A DNA stretch of 64,000 bases from Pagrus major (GCF_040436345.1 NC_133221.1:2049618-2113617), one strand, 5' to 3'; numbered from the stretch's first letter, positions 24,301 to 33,464 are shown. The notes: generated by a model not told the origin, from the sequence alone. Numbers and translations are program-made.

Positions 24301-24546
24301 TCCAGGGACTCCTCAGCATCAACAGGGGCTGAAAACCCCCGGTCATCCCAGAACGGCCAGCTTCACCCCCGACAGGACTCCCCCAGCAACAATATCCTGT
24401 TACTGAGCCAGAAGAAGAGCATGAAGAAGAGGAATCGCCGCATCCTCGACAACTGGATCACCATCCAGGAGCTGCTGGCTCATGGCTCGAGGTCGCCGGA
24501 CGGGAAGAAAATCTACAACCCTCTGCTGTCTGTGACCACGGTGTGA
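6694..24546 (+). CDS. pdzrn3: PDZRN3/PDZRN4-family E3 ubiquitin ligase, 3' part (14 exons)
   Basis: Known family role: LNX-type E3 ubiquitin ligases with an N-terminal RING, PDZ domains and a conserved C-terminal region, acting on membrane and junction proteins (PDZRN3 on MuSK and in Wnt signalling). Seen here: exons 6694-6964, 7076-7160, 8947-9045, 9463-9525, 12794-12895, 17252-17760, 17924-18110, 19004-19439, 19902-20325, 20423-20490, 20637-20983, 21102-21242, 22241-22353 and 24306-24546. All have AG/GT borders and compatible phases, giving about 1,027 residues. Family marks in order are [10 protein letters not shown], a PDZ with the LGLTV binding loop, [36 protein letters not shown], the [11 protein letters not shown] block, and a C-terminus of LSVTTV. 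The RING and first PDZ are outside the window. It is certainly PDZRN family. PDZRN3 is favoured by the NFSLL-ARP and DPDDY segments, but PDZRN4 or a diverged teleost paralog is possible. The linkers are unusually rich in Gly, His, Pro and acidic residues. Confidence 0.9.
7076..7160 (+). CDS. pdzrn3: PDZRN exon: acidic linker before the second PDZ
   Basis: It follows a pyrimidine-rich acceptor and encodes [18 protein letters not shown] and more acidic residues, matching the acidic stretch before PDZ2 in PDZRN3. The donor is GTGAGA. The phase joins the previous exon and leaves phase 0. Confidence 0.85.
7161..8946 (+). other. PDZRN intron
   Basis: No repeat family or exon was recognised. Open frames on the minus strand are low-complexity Ser/Phe/Leu-rich shadows. 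Confidence 0.6.
8947..9045 (+). CDS. pdzrn3: PDZRN exon: start of PDZ2
   Basis: It encodes [19 protein letters not shown] followed by [19 protein letters not shown] is the carboxylate-binding loop of the PDZ fold, and RTDDEED-GIYV is a signature of PDZRN3/4 PDZ2. It is a whole number of codons (99 bp) between phase-0 introns. Confidence 0.93.
9463..9525 (+). CDS. pdzrn3: PDZRN exon: middle of PDZ2
   Basis: This 63-bp exon encodes [20 protein letters not shown] plus one residue, the central strands of the PDZ domain, very close to mammalian PDZRN3/4. Acceptor CTTCAG and donor GTACAC flank it in phase 0. Confidence 0.93.
9526..12793 (+). other. PDZRN intron containing a long inverted repeat
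   Basis: A 3.3-kb intron. It holds the long inverted repeat at 11128-11934. A short stretch at about 9735-9765 (TTTCAATATTTGTAAGCGTC) also occurs inverted at about 6343-6367, suggesting two copies of a dispersed element. Confidence 0.6.
11128..11934. mobile_element. Long inverted repeat, probable MITE with about 187-bp terminal arms
   Basis: The left arm (11128-11313) starts CACTCGGTCACACTCG. It is the near-perfect reverse complement of the right arm (11747-11934), which ends CGAGTGTGACCGAGTG. About 430 bp of AT-rich sequence lies between. This is the form of a non-autonomous DNA transposon with long terminal inverted repeats. I see no obvious target-site duplication and no transposase frame. 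Confidence 0.75.
12794..12895 (+). CDS. pdzrn3: PDZRN exon: end of PDZ2
   Basis: It encodes [16 protein letters not shown] and then a segment ending LLLARPDIE, the last helix and strand of PDZ2. In mammalian PDZRN3/4 a conserved LDEGW segment follows directly. I did not find it here, and the next recognisable exon starts differently. Confidence 0.92.
13081..13104 (+). repeat. Microsatellite (CTG)8
   Basis: Pure CTG units just before a CAGGTGGCC that looks like a splice acceptor. I see no exon after it. Confidence 0.9.
14502..14558. repeat. Imperfect palindrome, about 29-bp arms
   Basis: The stretch TTTTTCAAGTATTATACATA and following bases is mirrored as its reverse complement, with a few mismatches and almost no loop. 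Confidence 0.75.
15131..15151. repeat. Microsatellite (CA)n
   Basis: About ten CA units in the intron. Confidence 0.9.
15301..15394. repeat. Microsatellite (GT)n with GTGC interruptions
   Basis: A 94-bp GT tract, pure for the first 50 bp and interrupted by GTGCGTGC units after 15353. Confidence 0.95.
16004..16092. repeat. Perfect hairpin: 42-bp arms, 5-base loop
   Basis: The left arm (16004-16045, ending CTGGATA) is the exact reverse complement of the right arm (16051-16092, starting TATCCAG). The loop TTTAT is at 16046-16050. It is a perfect palindrome with no mismatch by eye and lies in a PDZRN intron. Confidence 0.95.
16248..16264. repeat. G17 homopolymer
   Basis: Seventeen consecutive G residues, followed by further G-rich sequence (GAGGGGAGG). 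It could form a G-quadruplex or be a length-error site in assembly. Confidence 0.9.
17252..17760 (+). CDS. pdzrn3: PDZRN exon: low-complexity linker with SGVGRTD motif
   Basis: A 509-bp exon entered in phase 0. It encodes a diverged linker with a poly-Gly run from (GAG)10 read in the GGA frame, a long Glu/Asp stretch, and the conserved [10 protein letters not shown] block found in all PDZRN3/4 proteins. It ends in phase 2 at a GTAGGA donor. The antisense frame is open only because of the simple repeats. Confidence 0.85.
17924..18110 (+). CDS. pdzrn3: PDZRN exon: Pro/Gly/His-rich linker
   Basis: It joins in phase 2 and encodes a Pro-Ser-Gly repeat region, a short hydrophobic and acidic segment, and a His6 run before the donor GTACAT. 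There is no clear counterpart in mammalian PDZRN3/4. It is accepted because its splice sites and phase fit both neighbours. Confidence 0.7.
18111..19003 (+). other. PDZRN intron
   Basis: I see nothing recognisable in it. Confidence 0.6.
19004..19439 (+). CDS. pdzrn3: PDZRN exon: conserved helical segment (CxRxxELLEIK, LEFKC)
   Basis: It encodes [16 protein letters not shown] and [21 protein letters not shown], matching the CERFRELLELKC and ELRSIELEC...AHKMQQL segments of PDZRN3. A Lys/Glu-rich predicted coiled stretch lies between them. The start carries another His run. Confidence 0.9.
19902..20325 (+). CDS. pdzrn3: PDZRN exon: [14 protein letters not shown] block
   Basis: It encodes [19 protein letters not shown] followed by the [14 protein letters not shown] signature shared by PDZRN3 and PDZRN4, then a Pro/Arg/Ser-rich linker. 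It is entered in phase 1 and left in phase 2 at an AG/GTCTCC donor. Confidence 0.9.
20423..20490 (+). CDS. pdzrn3: PDZRN small exon
   Basis: This 68-bp exon encodes [20 protein letters not shown] and three more residues. It has no family motif. Support comes from the acceptor (TTTCAG), the donor (GTACGC) and exact phase fit with both neighbours. Confidence 0.7.
20637..20983 (+). CDS. pdzrn3: PDZRN exon: [15 protein letters not shown] and start of C-terminal block
   Basis: The segment [19 protein letters not shown] resembles the HAHIPAHAQHYQSYMQL block of PDZRN3, and the exon ends with MEWK, the start of the conserved C-terminal region. Phase 1 in, phase 0 out. Confidence 0.88.
21102..21242 (+). 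CDS. pdzrn3: PDZRN exon: [18 protein letters not shown]
   Basis: A 141-bp phase-0 exon encoding [20 protein letters not shown] and [17 protein letters not shown], one of the most conserved parts of the family. Confidence 0.95.
21243..22240 (+). other. PDZRN intron
   Basis: I see no repeat family or exon here. Confidence 0.6.
22241..22353 (+). CDS. pdzrn3: PDZRN exon: [14 protein letters not shown]
   Basis: It encodes [20 protein letters not shown] and [13 protein letters not shown], the basic helical block typical of PDZRN3/4. It ends in phase 2. Confidence 0.95.
22354..24305 (+). other. PDZRN intron
   Basis: The last intron, about 1.95 kb. No recognisable exon or repeat. Confidence 0.6.
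24306..24546 (+). CDS. pdzrn3: PDZRN last coding exon with PDZ-binding C-terminus
   Basis: It encodes [20 protein letters not shown] and [20 protein letters not shown], ending LSVTTV and a TGA stop. The last three residues are a class I PDZ ligand, as in mammalian PDZRN3/4, suggesting self-association or PDZ partners. Confidence 0.95.
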
Positions 24547-26860
24547 TCTGAGGACAGAGAGGAGGAAGAAGAAGAGAAAAGAGGGAAGAAACTGATGATA
24601 CAAACTGACAGAACAAAACGATGAACGCTTTCAGATTCCTGTGAGCTGGAAGGAGGATGAAACCTGTTGATGACAGAGGGAACCACTTTGGAGAAAAGAG
24701 GAGAGGTTTAAAAGATGAACACTTTGGTGTGATCTGCCTAAAACTGTGCCCTGAACTGCCTGTGATAGCGAGTACAAGCAGAAAGACAAAGGAGAGAGAG
24801 GGAGATACAAAGAAGTAACGAGACGGTGGAGCGTGAGGGGAAAAAAGTGCAGCAGGAGCCCTGAAAACATCAGGACTAACCCTGGAAAACTGCAGAAACC
24901 TCAAACTTCTCATGTCCTTTTTTTTTGCAGCCAAACGGTATCATTATTTAACTCTTCTGCTGGCGCTGCACCGGGTCCCGATCAGGAGATGGGTCTAAAA
25001 TGTAAAGAAAACACTTGATATGTACCGGGTTTTCAACCACTCTTGTGTATGGTGTGAAAAGGAAAATGTCCTGTGATAGGCTGGCAGGTACAGAGACTAT
25101 TCTCTGAACCAGAAGGACTCAGGTCTGAGCTCGTATTTTCTTCTGACATGTGCCAAATGGGAAAAAAAGTGTGTTTTGACTTTAGCAAGACATTTGTGCC
25201 GATCCTGGGACTTTATGAATCTTCTTCATGAACTTCCTCTGGTTAAAGATCCACATTAACTGCAGTGTGACATGTGATGACACAGTTTCACTGCATGCTG
25301 CACGGACACTGATATGCTCAACAGAACATGTGGATGGGATGAAAACCTTTGAGAGAAAAACTTTTGAACTTAACGTAGTTTGTTTTCATATTTAAAGAAA
25401 AGTTTCAGAAGATTCAGGGTAAAAGTCAAAGTGGTTTAACGGACTCAAAACAATAATTGTACAGATATTTATGGCAGTGATGATTGGGCAAACACATATT
25501 GACGAAACAACATGAAGTGATTGTACTATTGATTGTACTATTGACCAACATTCAGTATTTGTACATTAAAGGACATATCCACACTTTTATATCTCCCTGT
25601 CAGATCTCATTGATCCGTGACGATCAGTCTGTTACAGGAGGTTTTTGTACTTCTCACTTGCCTTTTTATTTACGGGTGTGTCATTTGTAAACGCTTTCCC
25701 AGAATGCCTTTCGAGAGTCCTGCGTGGAAACATGAACACCTGACCCACGCTTTACACTTTTTATTCTTTTCTGCTCTTGTGAGAGTAGACGTGGGTCTCT
25801 TCTCTGAGGAACTCTTCCTGTATGAACACATTCTTTCAAACATTTTTTACCTTATTATATTTTAAATCATTTTAACATAAAATTTCGTTGCTTATGGGCT
25901 TTTTTTCCTCGGCGACAGGATTGTTCACAGTGTTGGTTTGGACCTCAGAAAGCTGGTCGTGTCTAACGTTGTGTTGGACCCGTGTGAAATGAGATTAGTA
26001 CTGAGTTACAACATGCATGAATTAAGTATTGAACGTTGTGGATTATCGGACATAATTCTTGAATCTAAAGTGGTGTAGTGTACAGAGCCTTGTGCAGACA
26101 TTTTCTGTAGTGAAAAATGTGAAAAATGCTGAGTAAATTAAATTAAAATGAAGTGAAATGTATGAAGTGCTCCCTGGTCTTTCTTTACTTCTTATATTTG
26201 TTCAGTGTTCAGCTGTGGCAGTAAACGTGAACACCAACAAAACAAAGAATTGTGGTGATTTTGATTTGAGACAGAGAGGCGAGGTAAGTAGCAGAGAATC
26301 TGTCATGTTCGTGTCCACTCAGTGTGACGACACTGATCTGAATCCCTCCTCCTCCACTACACTGATGAGAGAGAGAACATGTGTAATAGGCTGAATGCAG
26401 GGTTCAGAAAGACAGGGGGAAATGAGATGGTTCAGCCCAGTCAGTAACAAGCTCAGGGAGTTTGGAGAGCAGCAGGGAGGGAAGGAAGACGAGGAAGACG
26501 AGGAGGTGGGGGGCAGCAGGAAGAAGGTAATGAAGGAAGATGAGAGAACTGAACCAAAAGAGAGAAGAAAAAAATTAAATGACAGGATGTAAGAAAGGCT
26601 AATTCTTCTTTGGGGCACAGAGAAGAAAGAAAAATATAAGGAGGGCAAACGACAGAAGACAGACAGAAAGGAAAAGATGAGAGACAACATGTCGGCCGAG
26701 AGAGAGCAAGAAACTGTTAGATGGAGAGAGAGAGAGAGAGGATCAGAGCTGTTTGTCTCCATCCATCACAAAGACTTAATTAATTAATTAATTAATTAAT
26801 GTGTGCAGACAGGCCAGGACAGTCACTCTGCTTTTTCTTTTATACTGTGTTGTGTTTTAG
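24547..26860 (+). other. PDZRN 3' UTR and intergenic sequence
   Basis: The sequence after the PDZRN stop is probably 3' UTR for up to about 1.6 kb. ATTAAA variant polyadenylation signals occur at 25565, 26137 and 26142, and I cannot say which is used. From 26400 on the plus strand is GA-rich (GA run 26724-26740), followed by a TTAA microsatellite at 26776-26800. Confidence 0.5.
26776..26800. repeat. Microsatellite (TTAA)n
   Basis: Six tandem TTAA units. Confidence 0.9.
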
Positions 26861-26974
26861 GTCCTGGAGACCCTGGTTCCTTTAACAGCTCAAATATAAT
26901 ACCACCTTCAGAGGTATGACTCTCCTCTCCTCTCCTCCTGTAGAAGCTAGAAGCAACTTCTTTACTCAAGTAAA

Positions 26975-27955
26975 AGTAATAATAATAATAATAGTACATT
27001 TATTTTATATAGCACTTTTCAAGTTACTCAAAGACACTTTACAGGTTAAAAAGCAGAATAATAAAAACAACACACTAAAAACGTAAAAAAAAAAAAAAAG
27101 GAGACAGAAGTTATACATTAAAAGCTTTTTAAAGTGATGTGGTCACAGGTGCGGGTGAGCAGGTCAGCAGGTGAGTTTGGATGGTGTGCTGTAAAGGATG
27201 CTGCTGCAATAGTCAATTCTGGATGCGATGAAGGCGTGGATCAGGGTTTCTGCTGCAGAGAAGGAGAGTGATGGGCGGAGACGGGCTGAGTTTTTGAGGT
27301 GGAAGACAGCCGTTCTGGTGATTTGATTAATGTGTTGTTGAAAGGAGAGGTTGTTGTCAAAGATGACTCCGAGGTTGAGACTGTGTGGGGATGATGACCA
27401 TGTCCAATTTGTCACAGTTCAGGTGGAGGAAGTTACATCGCATCCAGGATTTGATTTCAGTGAGGCAGTTGGTGAGTGTGGAGTGACTGGCAGTGGTGAT
27501 GGATTTGGTGGACATGTAGAGTTGGATGTCATCAGCGTAACAGTGGAAGCGGAGACCATGACGGTATATGATGTTGCCACGGGGAAGCATGTAGAGGATG
27601 AAGAGGAGTGGACCAAACACCAAACCCTGGGGGATGCCTTGGGACAGAGGAGCGGTGGAGGAGGTGCAGTTGTTGATATGTATGAACTATTGTCTGTTTG
27701 TGAGATGTGATTTTAACCAGGAGAGGGCAGTGCTGGTGATGTTAACGGAGGATTCAAGGCAGGAGAGAAGAATGGAGTGGTTGATGGTGTCAAAAGCTGC
27801 AGTGAGGTCCAGGAGGATGAGGATGCTGAGGTGGCTGGAGTCTGCAGAGAGGAGGAGGTCATCAGTGACTTTAAGGAGGGCTGTTTCTGTGGTGTGTTGA
27901 GGACGGAAGCCTGATTGAAAAGGTTCAAACAGGTCGGTGGAGATGAGGTGGGTTT
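26975..27955 (-). mobile_element. L2/CR1-like LINE, 5'-truncated reverse transcriptase fragment
   Basis: Read on the minus strand it encodes pieces of a non-LTR reverse transcriptase, in order: LDLTAAFDTINHSILL, IPQGLVFGPLLFILYM, the catalytic region CYADDIQLYMS, and the thumb segment FLHLNCDKLDM. The frame is broken by stops and a frameshift. The 3' end has the tail typical of fish L2-like LINEs (CTTGAAAAGTGCTATATAAA then (ATT)n). The 5' end is missing. It is a dead copy abutting the first receptor unit at about 27,955. Confidence 0.85.
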
Positions 27956-28451
27956 TAAAAAGGGGGCTTTTACCTTTATCTACCTACCTACTGGGGTTCT
28001 AGGGGAATTTCAGCTCTCAACTTATCCTTAATGAAGTTGCAGCTGTGTTTCTGAAACATCAGTTTTATCAAACATGATGATGTGATGCCAAACAATGAGA
28101 AGGAAAAATCAGCAAACCCTTTGACTACTTGTTGGTTTTGGCACTGTCTGTATTATACAATGTGGAGATCATTGGATTTTGCTGTGTTTGTGTGCTCTCT
28201 CTGCTGTCGTGTACTGAGACTTGGGGATTTTCTGGGGTGTGTTTATTCCTTAGAAGTGATGAATTTAAAAAAGAGCAGGAAACACAAGTGGACCTCCCAA
28301 GAGTATACGTTTAAGAAAGTATAAGAAGTGAAGCAGATTTGTCAGAAATCATGAAACTAAAGCAACTTCAGCTTCCTGTTTGATCAGACAGACAGAGTGG
28401 AAGGAGTGAAGTGACAGAGATGGTTTTGTCTCCATCAGGATCAAACTCAGA

Positions 28452-28491
28452 ATGAAGATCCACCACGTTCTGTTCTTCTGCTTCATCTCAG
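28452..28491 (+). CDS. Ig receptor 1: signal-peptide exon
   Basis: It encodes MKIHHVLFFCFIS, a short hydrophobic leader start, with donor GTGAGG in phase 1. The ATG was chosen because it opens the leader and is conserved in the second copy at 36690. Confidence 0.85.
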
Positions 28492-31400
28492 GTGAGGACT
28501 GATGACCTGACTGTCTCTTTAACGCAGCACCACACACTGCTTTGGGACATTTTATTTGTTAATGTGGCTAAATGTTTGATGACACATGTTTTACAGTTGT
28601 TGTTGCTCCAGCTGATACAGAAATGATCATCTGTGTTCTGTGTTCATCTTTCCAACAGCTCTGTGTGGAGACACTGGGCTCGTCAGTGCAAAACTCAACA
28701 TTTACACGGGAGCTGAGGGAGGAAGTGGTTCAATGTCGTGCTACCTGTCTCAGCCTAAAAACATGAAGTTCTTCTGTAAAGAAGAATGTAAAGCAGAAGA
28801 TATTCTCATTAAAACAGAAGATGTCAGAGCTCAGAATGGCAGATTCAGCACTGAATATAAAGTAGAATCTTCTGGAAGAGGAGTTCTGACTGTGACCATC
28901 ACAGATCTGACCAAGTCTGACGCAGGACGGTACAGGTGTGGTTTGGGCACAGATTTGGTTCCAGACTCATACTCGGACTTTGAGATCAGAGTTTCTGATG
29001 GTGAGTTTCTACTGAAAGTCTTTAAACCTGATTTATTTAGTGAATTCAGTGATGTAGGAATATTTCTTTCATCTAGATTTGAAAACAATAGAATATATTA
29101 TTATATATTTTAAAAAAAGGAATCGATGATTTATAAACTTTTTAAGACATTTGTAGTTATGGACTATATTAATAAAAGATTTAATCAGATTATGGGAAGA
29201 ATTGTAGTTATTTATGTTGTATGACCTTTCGGAGCAGCTGTCAGTGATGATCTGTGTTCATGTGAAGCAAGAAATACTGAGATCAGACTGCAGCATTTCA
29301 CAGACAGTAACTGTTGACTGTTTCTCTTTTCGACAGAACTGCCGGGTGGAAACACTCGTTTTTTCCGTACAGATACTGAAGGAGAGAATATCACAATGGG
29401 ATGCCTTGATACTGTTCAGAGTAAACAGAAGTTCCTGTGTAAGGACAAATGTGAAACAGAAGAGGACATTATCATTGAAACTGATGCCAACAGAGCTCAG
29501 AGTGGCAGACACAGCATTGAATATAAAGAAGGATCTATATTTGGACTGTATGTAACCATCACAAATGCAAGCAAATTGGACACAGGATGGTACAAGTGTG
29601 GCTACGGCAGAGCTTTGTCTCCAGATTCATCCTACCCATTCCCGATCCTCGTCATTCCTGGTGAGTGTTTATTAAAATCACATGAATATGTACCTTTTCT
29701 CCAAAAGTGATCATGAAAAACGTGTTTGCTTCCTTTGTCGTTTTATTTATTCTGCAAAAATGTTTTTTTAAATGACCTGACAACAGCAGAAATGAAAATA
29801 TGAGCAGAACATGTTTATATTTAGCATGTAGAAAAACAATAAATAATTGGTTTAAAACCAAAAATAAAGTTAAAAGCATCACAAATACTAAAAACAAAAG
29901 AACAAAAAAAAAAAAATACAAAAAAGAGAACTACTGCCTGTTTGACCTGCTGATGGAGAGATGACAGGGAATTAGAAGAGGTGGACGTGAACCTTCAGCC
30001 ACAATAGCAACCCAAGCAGTACATTGCAATTATCTGCAGTCATGTTCACATTCAATATGTGGAAGGTCACATTAATACTTTTTTTTAATGTTGTTGGAAA
30101 AATACCATAATATGGATTACTGTTATTTGCATGTAAATTCTCTACATATCACAGGTTTATACACAAAAGTGTCCTCTATAGTTTTATCAATTTTAGGTGA
30201 TATAAAGCCGTTCCACTCTTTTTGCATTGTTTTATTTCATTTTTATTGTATTTAGATGAAGTTAGAGATACTTTCTTTGTGTTCAGTAAAACTTATACCT
30301 TCTGTCATCAACAAAAATCAAATCATCAGAATTAGCTGAACCATAAATTAACAAACATTATAAACATATGTCCAGTATGTTCGTTGTGTATGATTTATGC
30401 CTTTAATTATGATACTTACTGGTTTTCGCACCTGACTGATTATCTTGTATTCCTACATTTTGTTATATTTGTATATATTTACACTCATTCGTACATGGTG
30501 GATTTCTCTGCATCAGTATCTATTCAGTATCTTATTATTTCATTGTCTTTTCATTGTCCACAGATCCGTCCAAACCAAACCAGACTCCACCACCTTTTTC
30601 AACATCAGTCCCATCAGCCTCCACACCAACAACGCAGAGTTTAAAACTCAGTTCAGGAAGTTTCACCGCCTCGTCGTCTTTTCCTAAAACCACCAACCAG
30701 CCTTCAGCTGCAGGTACGGTTCATTAAGACTGCTGACCATCAAACTCCACCTCCATCTCACCTTGAATTTTACAACACAGGTGTTTTCTTCACAGTAGTG
30801 CAAAGAGTGAGAGGAAGTTTAATGACGTAACACTCACCAGGTTTTGTGCATCATGCAAACTACATGAGACACATTTTCTTACAACAAGGAAATAAATTGC
30901 AATCATTTTCCTTCTTTTTGGACCCTGTGTACACTTCCTATCTCTCTCTCCCCCCTTCTCTCCCTCTCTCCCTCTACATATACTGTAGAGGAGTTCAGTA
31001 AAATCTATCATTAAGAAATGGAAGGAATATGGCACATGTGTAAATCTGCCTGAGCCTCCCTCACCAGTGTTTCTATCTCCCAGGTCGCTGCCCCAACAAT
31101 CCGGTGTTGTGCCCACTTCACACGGGGCACCATTATGTAGTTTGGGTTAAATTTGGCTATCAATAATAATTAATGATTATCAGGGCTAATCATTAATTAT
31201 GATTAATAATAAGATCCAATTTACATAAGATCACCTTGGGGCACCACCCTTGAAGAAGAGAAAAGATAGCCAATTCACCAAATCAGTCTCAGAAAAAGTA
31301 CTAAACTGTTTGTAACTCTGATTAATAATTAACTTAATAACTACAACCAAGTGAAGAATGTTTCAGCTAGTAATGGTCGAAGGATTTTGGAGTTCTTGAC

Positions 31401-31518
31401 AGAGTAGAGGTTGGCAACATTCACTCTTGTACAGTATTAAATAGGCAGCTTGAAGGTTCAAAAGTCCTTTATTTACACAAAGATGAAAACACACTAACTA
31501 ACATGTACTATATACAGG

Positions 31519-31588
<70 letters not shown>

Positions 31589-32965
31589 TGTGACGTGATG
31601 CTAAGTTATGGAAGATGGTTAGTTGTATGCAAAGACCCTGAGTCTGTGTGAAACATCATTTGACTAACGTCGAATTAGCCGTCTAGGAGAGCAAACTACC
31701 AATAACCTGACCTGAGATCGCAATAACACTCAAACAGTGGACACACATACATTGAACACATATGCATTACATCAACCAGAGTTTAAAGTCATGTGCTTAG
31801 CCGTGCCATGCTATGCTGTCTAAGCCCAGTTCAGCGTTACCGGTCTTTGAAGAAAAGGTGCTGGTGGTTGCAGGAGAACGTTGGGATTCCAATGTTGAAA
31901 GCTGTTCTTGCTGTGCAAGGACTGATGAAAGTCGGCAGAGGAGGAAACGGTTCGGGAAGAAGGCATGATGGGTTCAGGGTCTGAGGGTGACGAATCCGGG
32001 GAGTAGAGCCAGTATAGGGCATCAGGCTTGCCATTTCAGGGGGCCAGGGTGGTAAGAGAGGGTATAGTTGAATCGGCTCAAGTAGAGGGACCAGCGGGCC
32101 TACCTGGAGTTCAGTCGTCTGGCAGAGCGTAGATAGGAGGGGTTCTTGTGGTCGGTCCATATAATAAGGGGCTGTTGGGAATCCTCAAGCCAGTGACACC
32201 ACTCTTGGTACCATGAATTAACAAACATTATAAACATATGTCCAGTATGTTCGTTGTGTATGATTTATGCCTTTAATTATGATACTTACTGTTTTTTGCA
32301 CCTGACTGATTATCTTGTATTCCTACATTTTGTTATATTTGTATATATTTACACTTATTCATTCATGGTGGATTTCTCTGCATCAGTATCTATTCAGTAT
32401 CTTATTATTTCATTGTCTTTTCATTGTCCACAGATCCGTCCAAACCAAACCAGACTCCTCCACCTTTTTCAACATCAGTCCCATCAGCCTCCACACCAAC
32501 AACGCAGAGTTTAAAACTCAGTTCAGAAAGTGTCATCGCCTCGTCGTCTTTCCCTAAAATCACCAACCAGCCTTCAGCTGCAGGTATGGTTCATTAAGAC
32601 TGCTGACCATCAAACTCCACCTCCATCTCACCTTAAATTTTACAGCACAGGTGTTTTCTTCACAGTAGTGCAAAGAGTGAGAGGAAGTTTAATGATGCAA
32701 CATGCAAACCACATGAGACACATTTTCTTACAACAAGGAAATAAATTACAATCATTTTCCTTCTTTGTGGACCCTGTGTACACTTCCTGTCTCTCTCTCT
32801 CCAGTCTGCTCCAGTGTCCCTCACCCAGGTTACATCTGGGGTCTGGTTGTTTTACTGGTGGTTGTTTTTCTGCTGATCCTCTACATATGGAAGATGAGGA
32901 GGGACTTCAGGTCAAGCTTCAGAATCTCAGAGGTGATTTTCTCCGACTCCACACGCCGTCCTTGA
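28452..32965 (+). CDS. CD300/pIgR-like Ig receptor gene 1
   Basis: This is a type I membrane receptor of the CD300 (CMRF35-like)/polymeric-Ig-receptor-like family. Members sit on leukocytes or epithelium and bind lipids or immunoglobulin; the ligand here is unknown. Exons: signal peptide 28452-28491, Ig1 28659-29000, Ig2 29337-29660, stalk 30564-30713, stalk copy 32434-32583, transmembrane and tail 32805-32965. All introns are phase 1, so either stalk exon can be skipped (388 residues with both, 338 with one). Both Ig domains show the family's extra Cys pair (FFCKEEC and FLCKDKC) and a closing YxCG. The membrane segment has no charged residue and the tail has no tyrosine, so no ITIM and no obvious adaptor pairing. 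A TTCCTG (ETS-type) motif lies 79 bp before the ATG. The exact family name is uncertain; the V-like Ig fold is clear. Confidence 0.85.
28659..29000 (+). CDS. Ig receptor 1: Ig V-like domain 1
   Basis: The exon encodes about 114 residues with SMSCYL (first Cys), FFCKEECK (extra pair), and DAGRYRCGLG (second canonical Cys with the D-x-G-x-Y-x-C signature). It is symmetric phase 1-1. It differs from the copy at 36897 by seven substitutions and one codon. Confidence 0.92.
29337..29660 (+). CDS. Ig receptor 1: Ig V-like domain 2
   Basis: It encodes ITMGCLD, FLCKDKCE and DTGWYKCGYG, the same Cys pattern as domain 1. It is a 324-bp phase 1-1 exon. The C-terminal strand (YPFPILVIPG) differs sharply from the copy at 42172 (KTLLILVIPG). 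Confidence 0.92.
30564..30713 (+). CDS. Ig receptor 1: Ser/Thr/Pro stalk exon, first copy
   Basis: It encodes a 50-residue Thr/Ser/Pro-rich stalk (DPSKPNQTPPPFSTS onwards), a likely O-glycosylated stem. Phase 1-1. The block downstream lacks a usable transmembrane segment, so this exon must splice onward to 32434 or 32805. Confidence 0.8.
30940..31080 (+). pseudogene. Remnant of a transmembrane exon (second type)
   Basis: The tail LYIYC then R-G-V-Q-stop (about 30972-31001) and following sequence match the exon at 56684-56763. The hydrophobic part is replaced by a pyrimidine-rich stretch, so no membrane segment remains. Confidence 0.6.
31081..32215 (-). mobile_element. Ty3/gypsy-related insertion, fragment 1
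   Basis: On the minus strand 32215-31890 encodes the end of a gypsy RNase H ([18 protein letters not shown], then a broken Asp-Ala-Leu site). The rest is non-coding and holds a TG microsatellite. It shares about 180 bp at its low-coordinate end and about 430 bp at its high-coordinate end with fragment 2 (44752-45425), and its high-coordinate end with fragment 3 (56935-57480). It separates the two stalk exons of gene 1. Confidence 0.7.
31522..31592. repeat. Microsatellite (TG)n
   Basis: A 71-bp TG tract with one interruption, inside gypsy fragment 1. It is absent from the related fragment at 44752. Confidence 0.95.
32434..32583 (+). CDS. Ig receptor 1: stalk exon, second copy
   Basis: A 150-bp duplicate of 30564-30713, lying in a duplicated block of about 500 bp (30343-30850 versus 32211-32720). 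It has intact splice sites and phase 1-1. This copy is closest to 60167-60316, sharing the change to SESVIAS in place of SGSFTAS. Confidence 0.85.
32805..32965 (+). CDS. Ig receptor 1: transmembrane and cytoplasmic exon
   Basis: It encodes VCSSVPHPG, a transmembrane helix of about 20 residues (YIWGLVVLLVVVFLLILYIW), a basic stop-transfer KMRR and a short tail ending in TRRP, then TGA. No Tyr-based motif. Confidence 0.9.
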
Positions 32966-33091
32966 CAGTTTCTACCACTGCACTATAAAACCGTTGGAAA
33001 GAGATTAAAATTTCACTGTAGATTAAACAGAAAATCTGGGACTGCTCAACTGTGTCTGACACAATTGGTCCTTGACTTCACACAGAAGTAG

Positions 33092-33097
33092 AATAAA
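33092..33097 (+). terminator. Polyadenylation signal AATAAA of Ig receptor gene 1
   Basis: AATAAA lies 127 bp after the stop. The equivalent site after the copy at 60721 reads AATGAA. A second AATAAA at 33278 is kept in both copies. Confidence 0.5.
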
Positions 33098-33464
33098 GCA
33101 GGCGTTGATTTTGCCAACTGAAACACTGTCTTTGTAATTAGAACAGGTGAATGTGTGCTGCCCTCTGCTGGACAACAATTACATTAAATTAATCTCCTCA
33201 TTTTGTTTTTTTAGTTGTGATTTGGCCTTAATGTAGCATGGAAGTTCAATTCATAATGAAGAACAATTTATTTGGAAAATAAACACACAAAGATTTGAAT
33301 CGACCACAAAAAAGACATTTAAAAATGATTTATGAACATAAAGAGAACTAAAAAACCAAGACACTAACTCAGGACAACCGAAAAGACACTGAGCTAAAAC
33401 ACAACAGAACAAAAGCCCAGGCCCTCAGGTTAATGTAAACTTTCCATTTTCCTGTTGGATTAAT

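Noticed and set aside
24400..24934. Minus-strand open frames over the last PDZRN exon
   Set aside because: Hydrophobic shadow of a conserved plus-strand exon, with no domain and no splice support.
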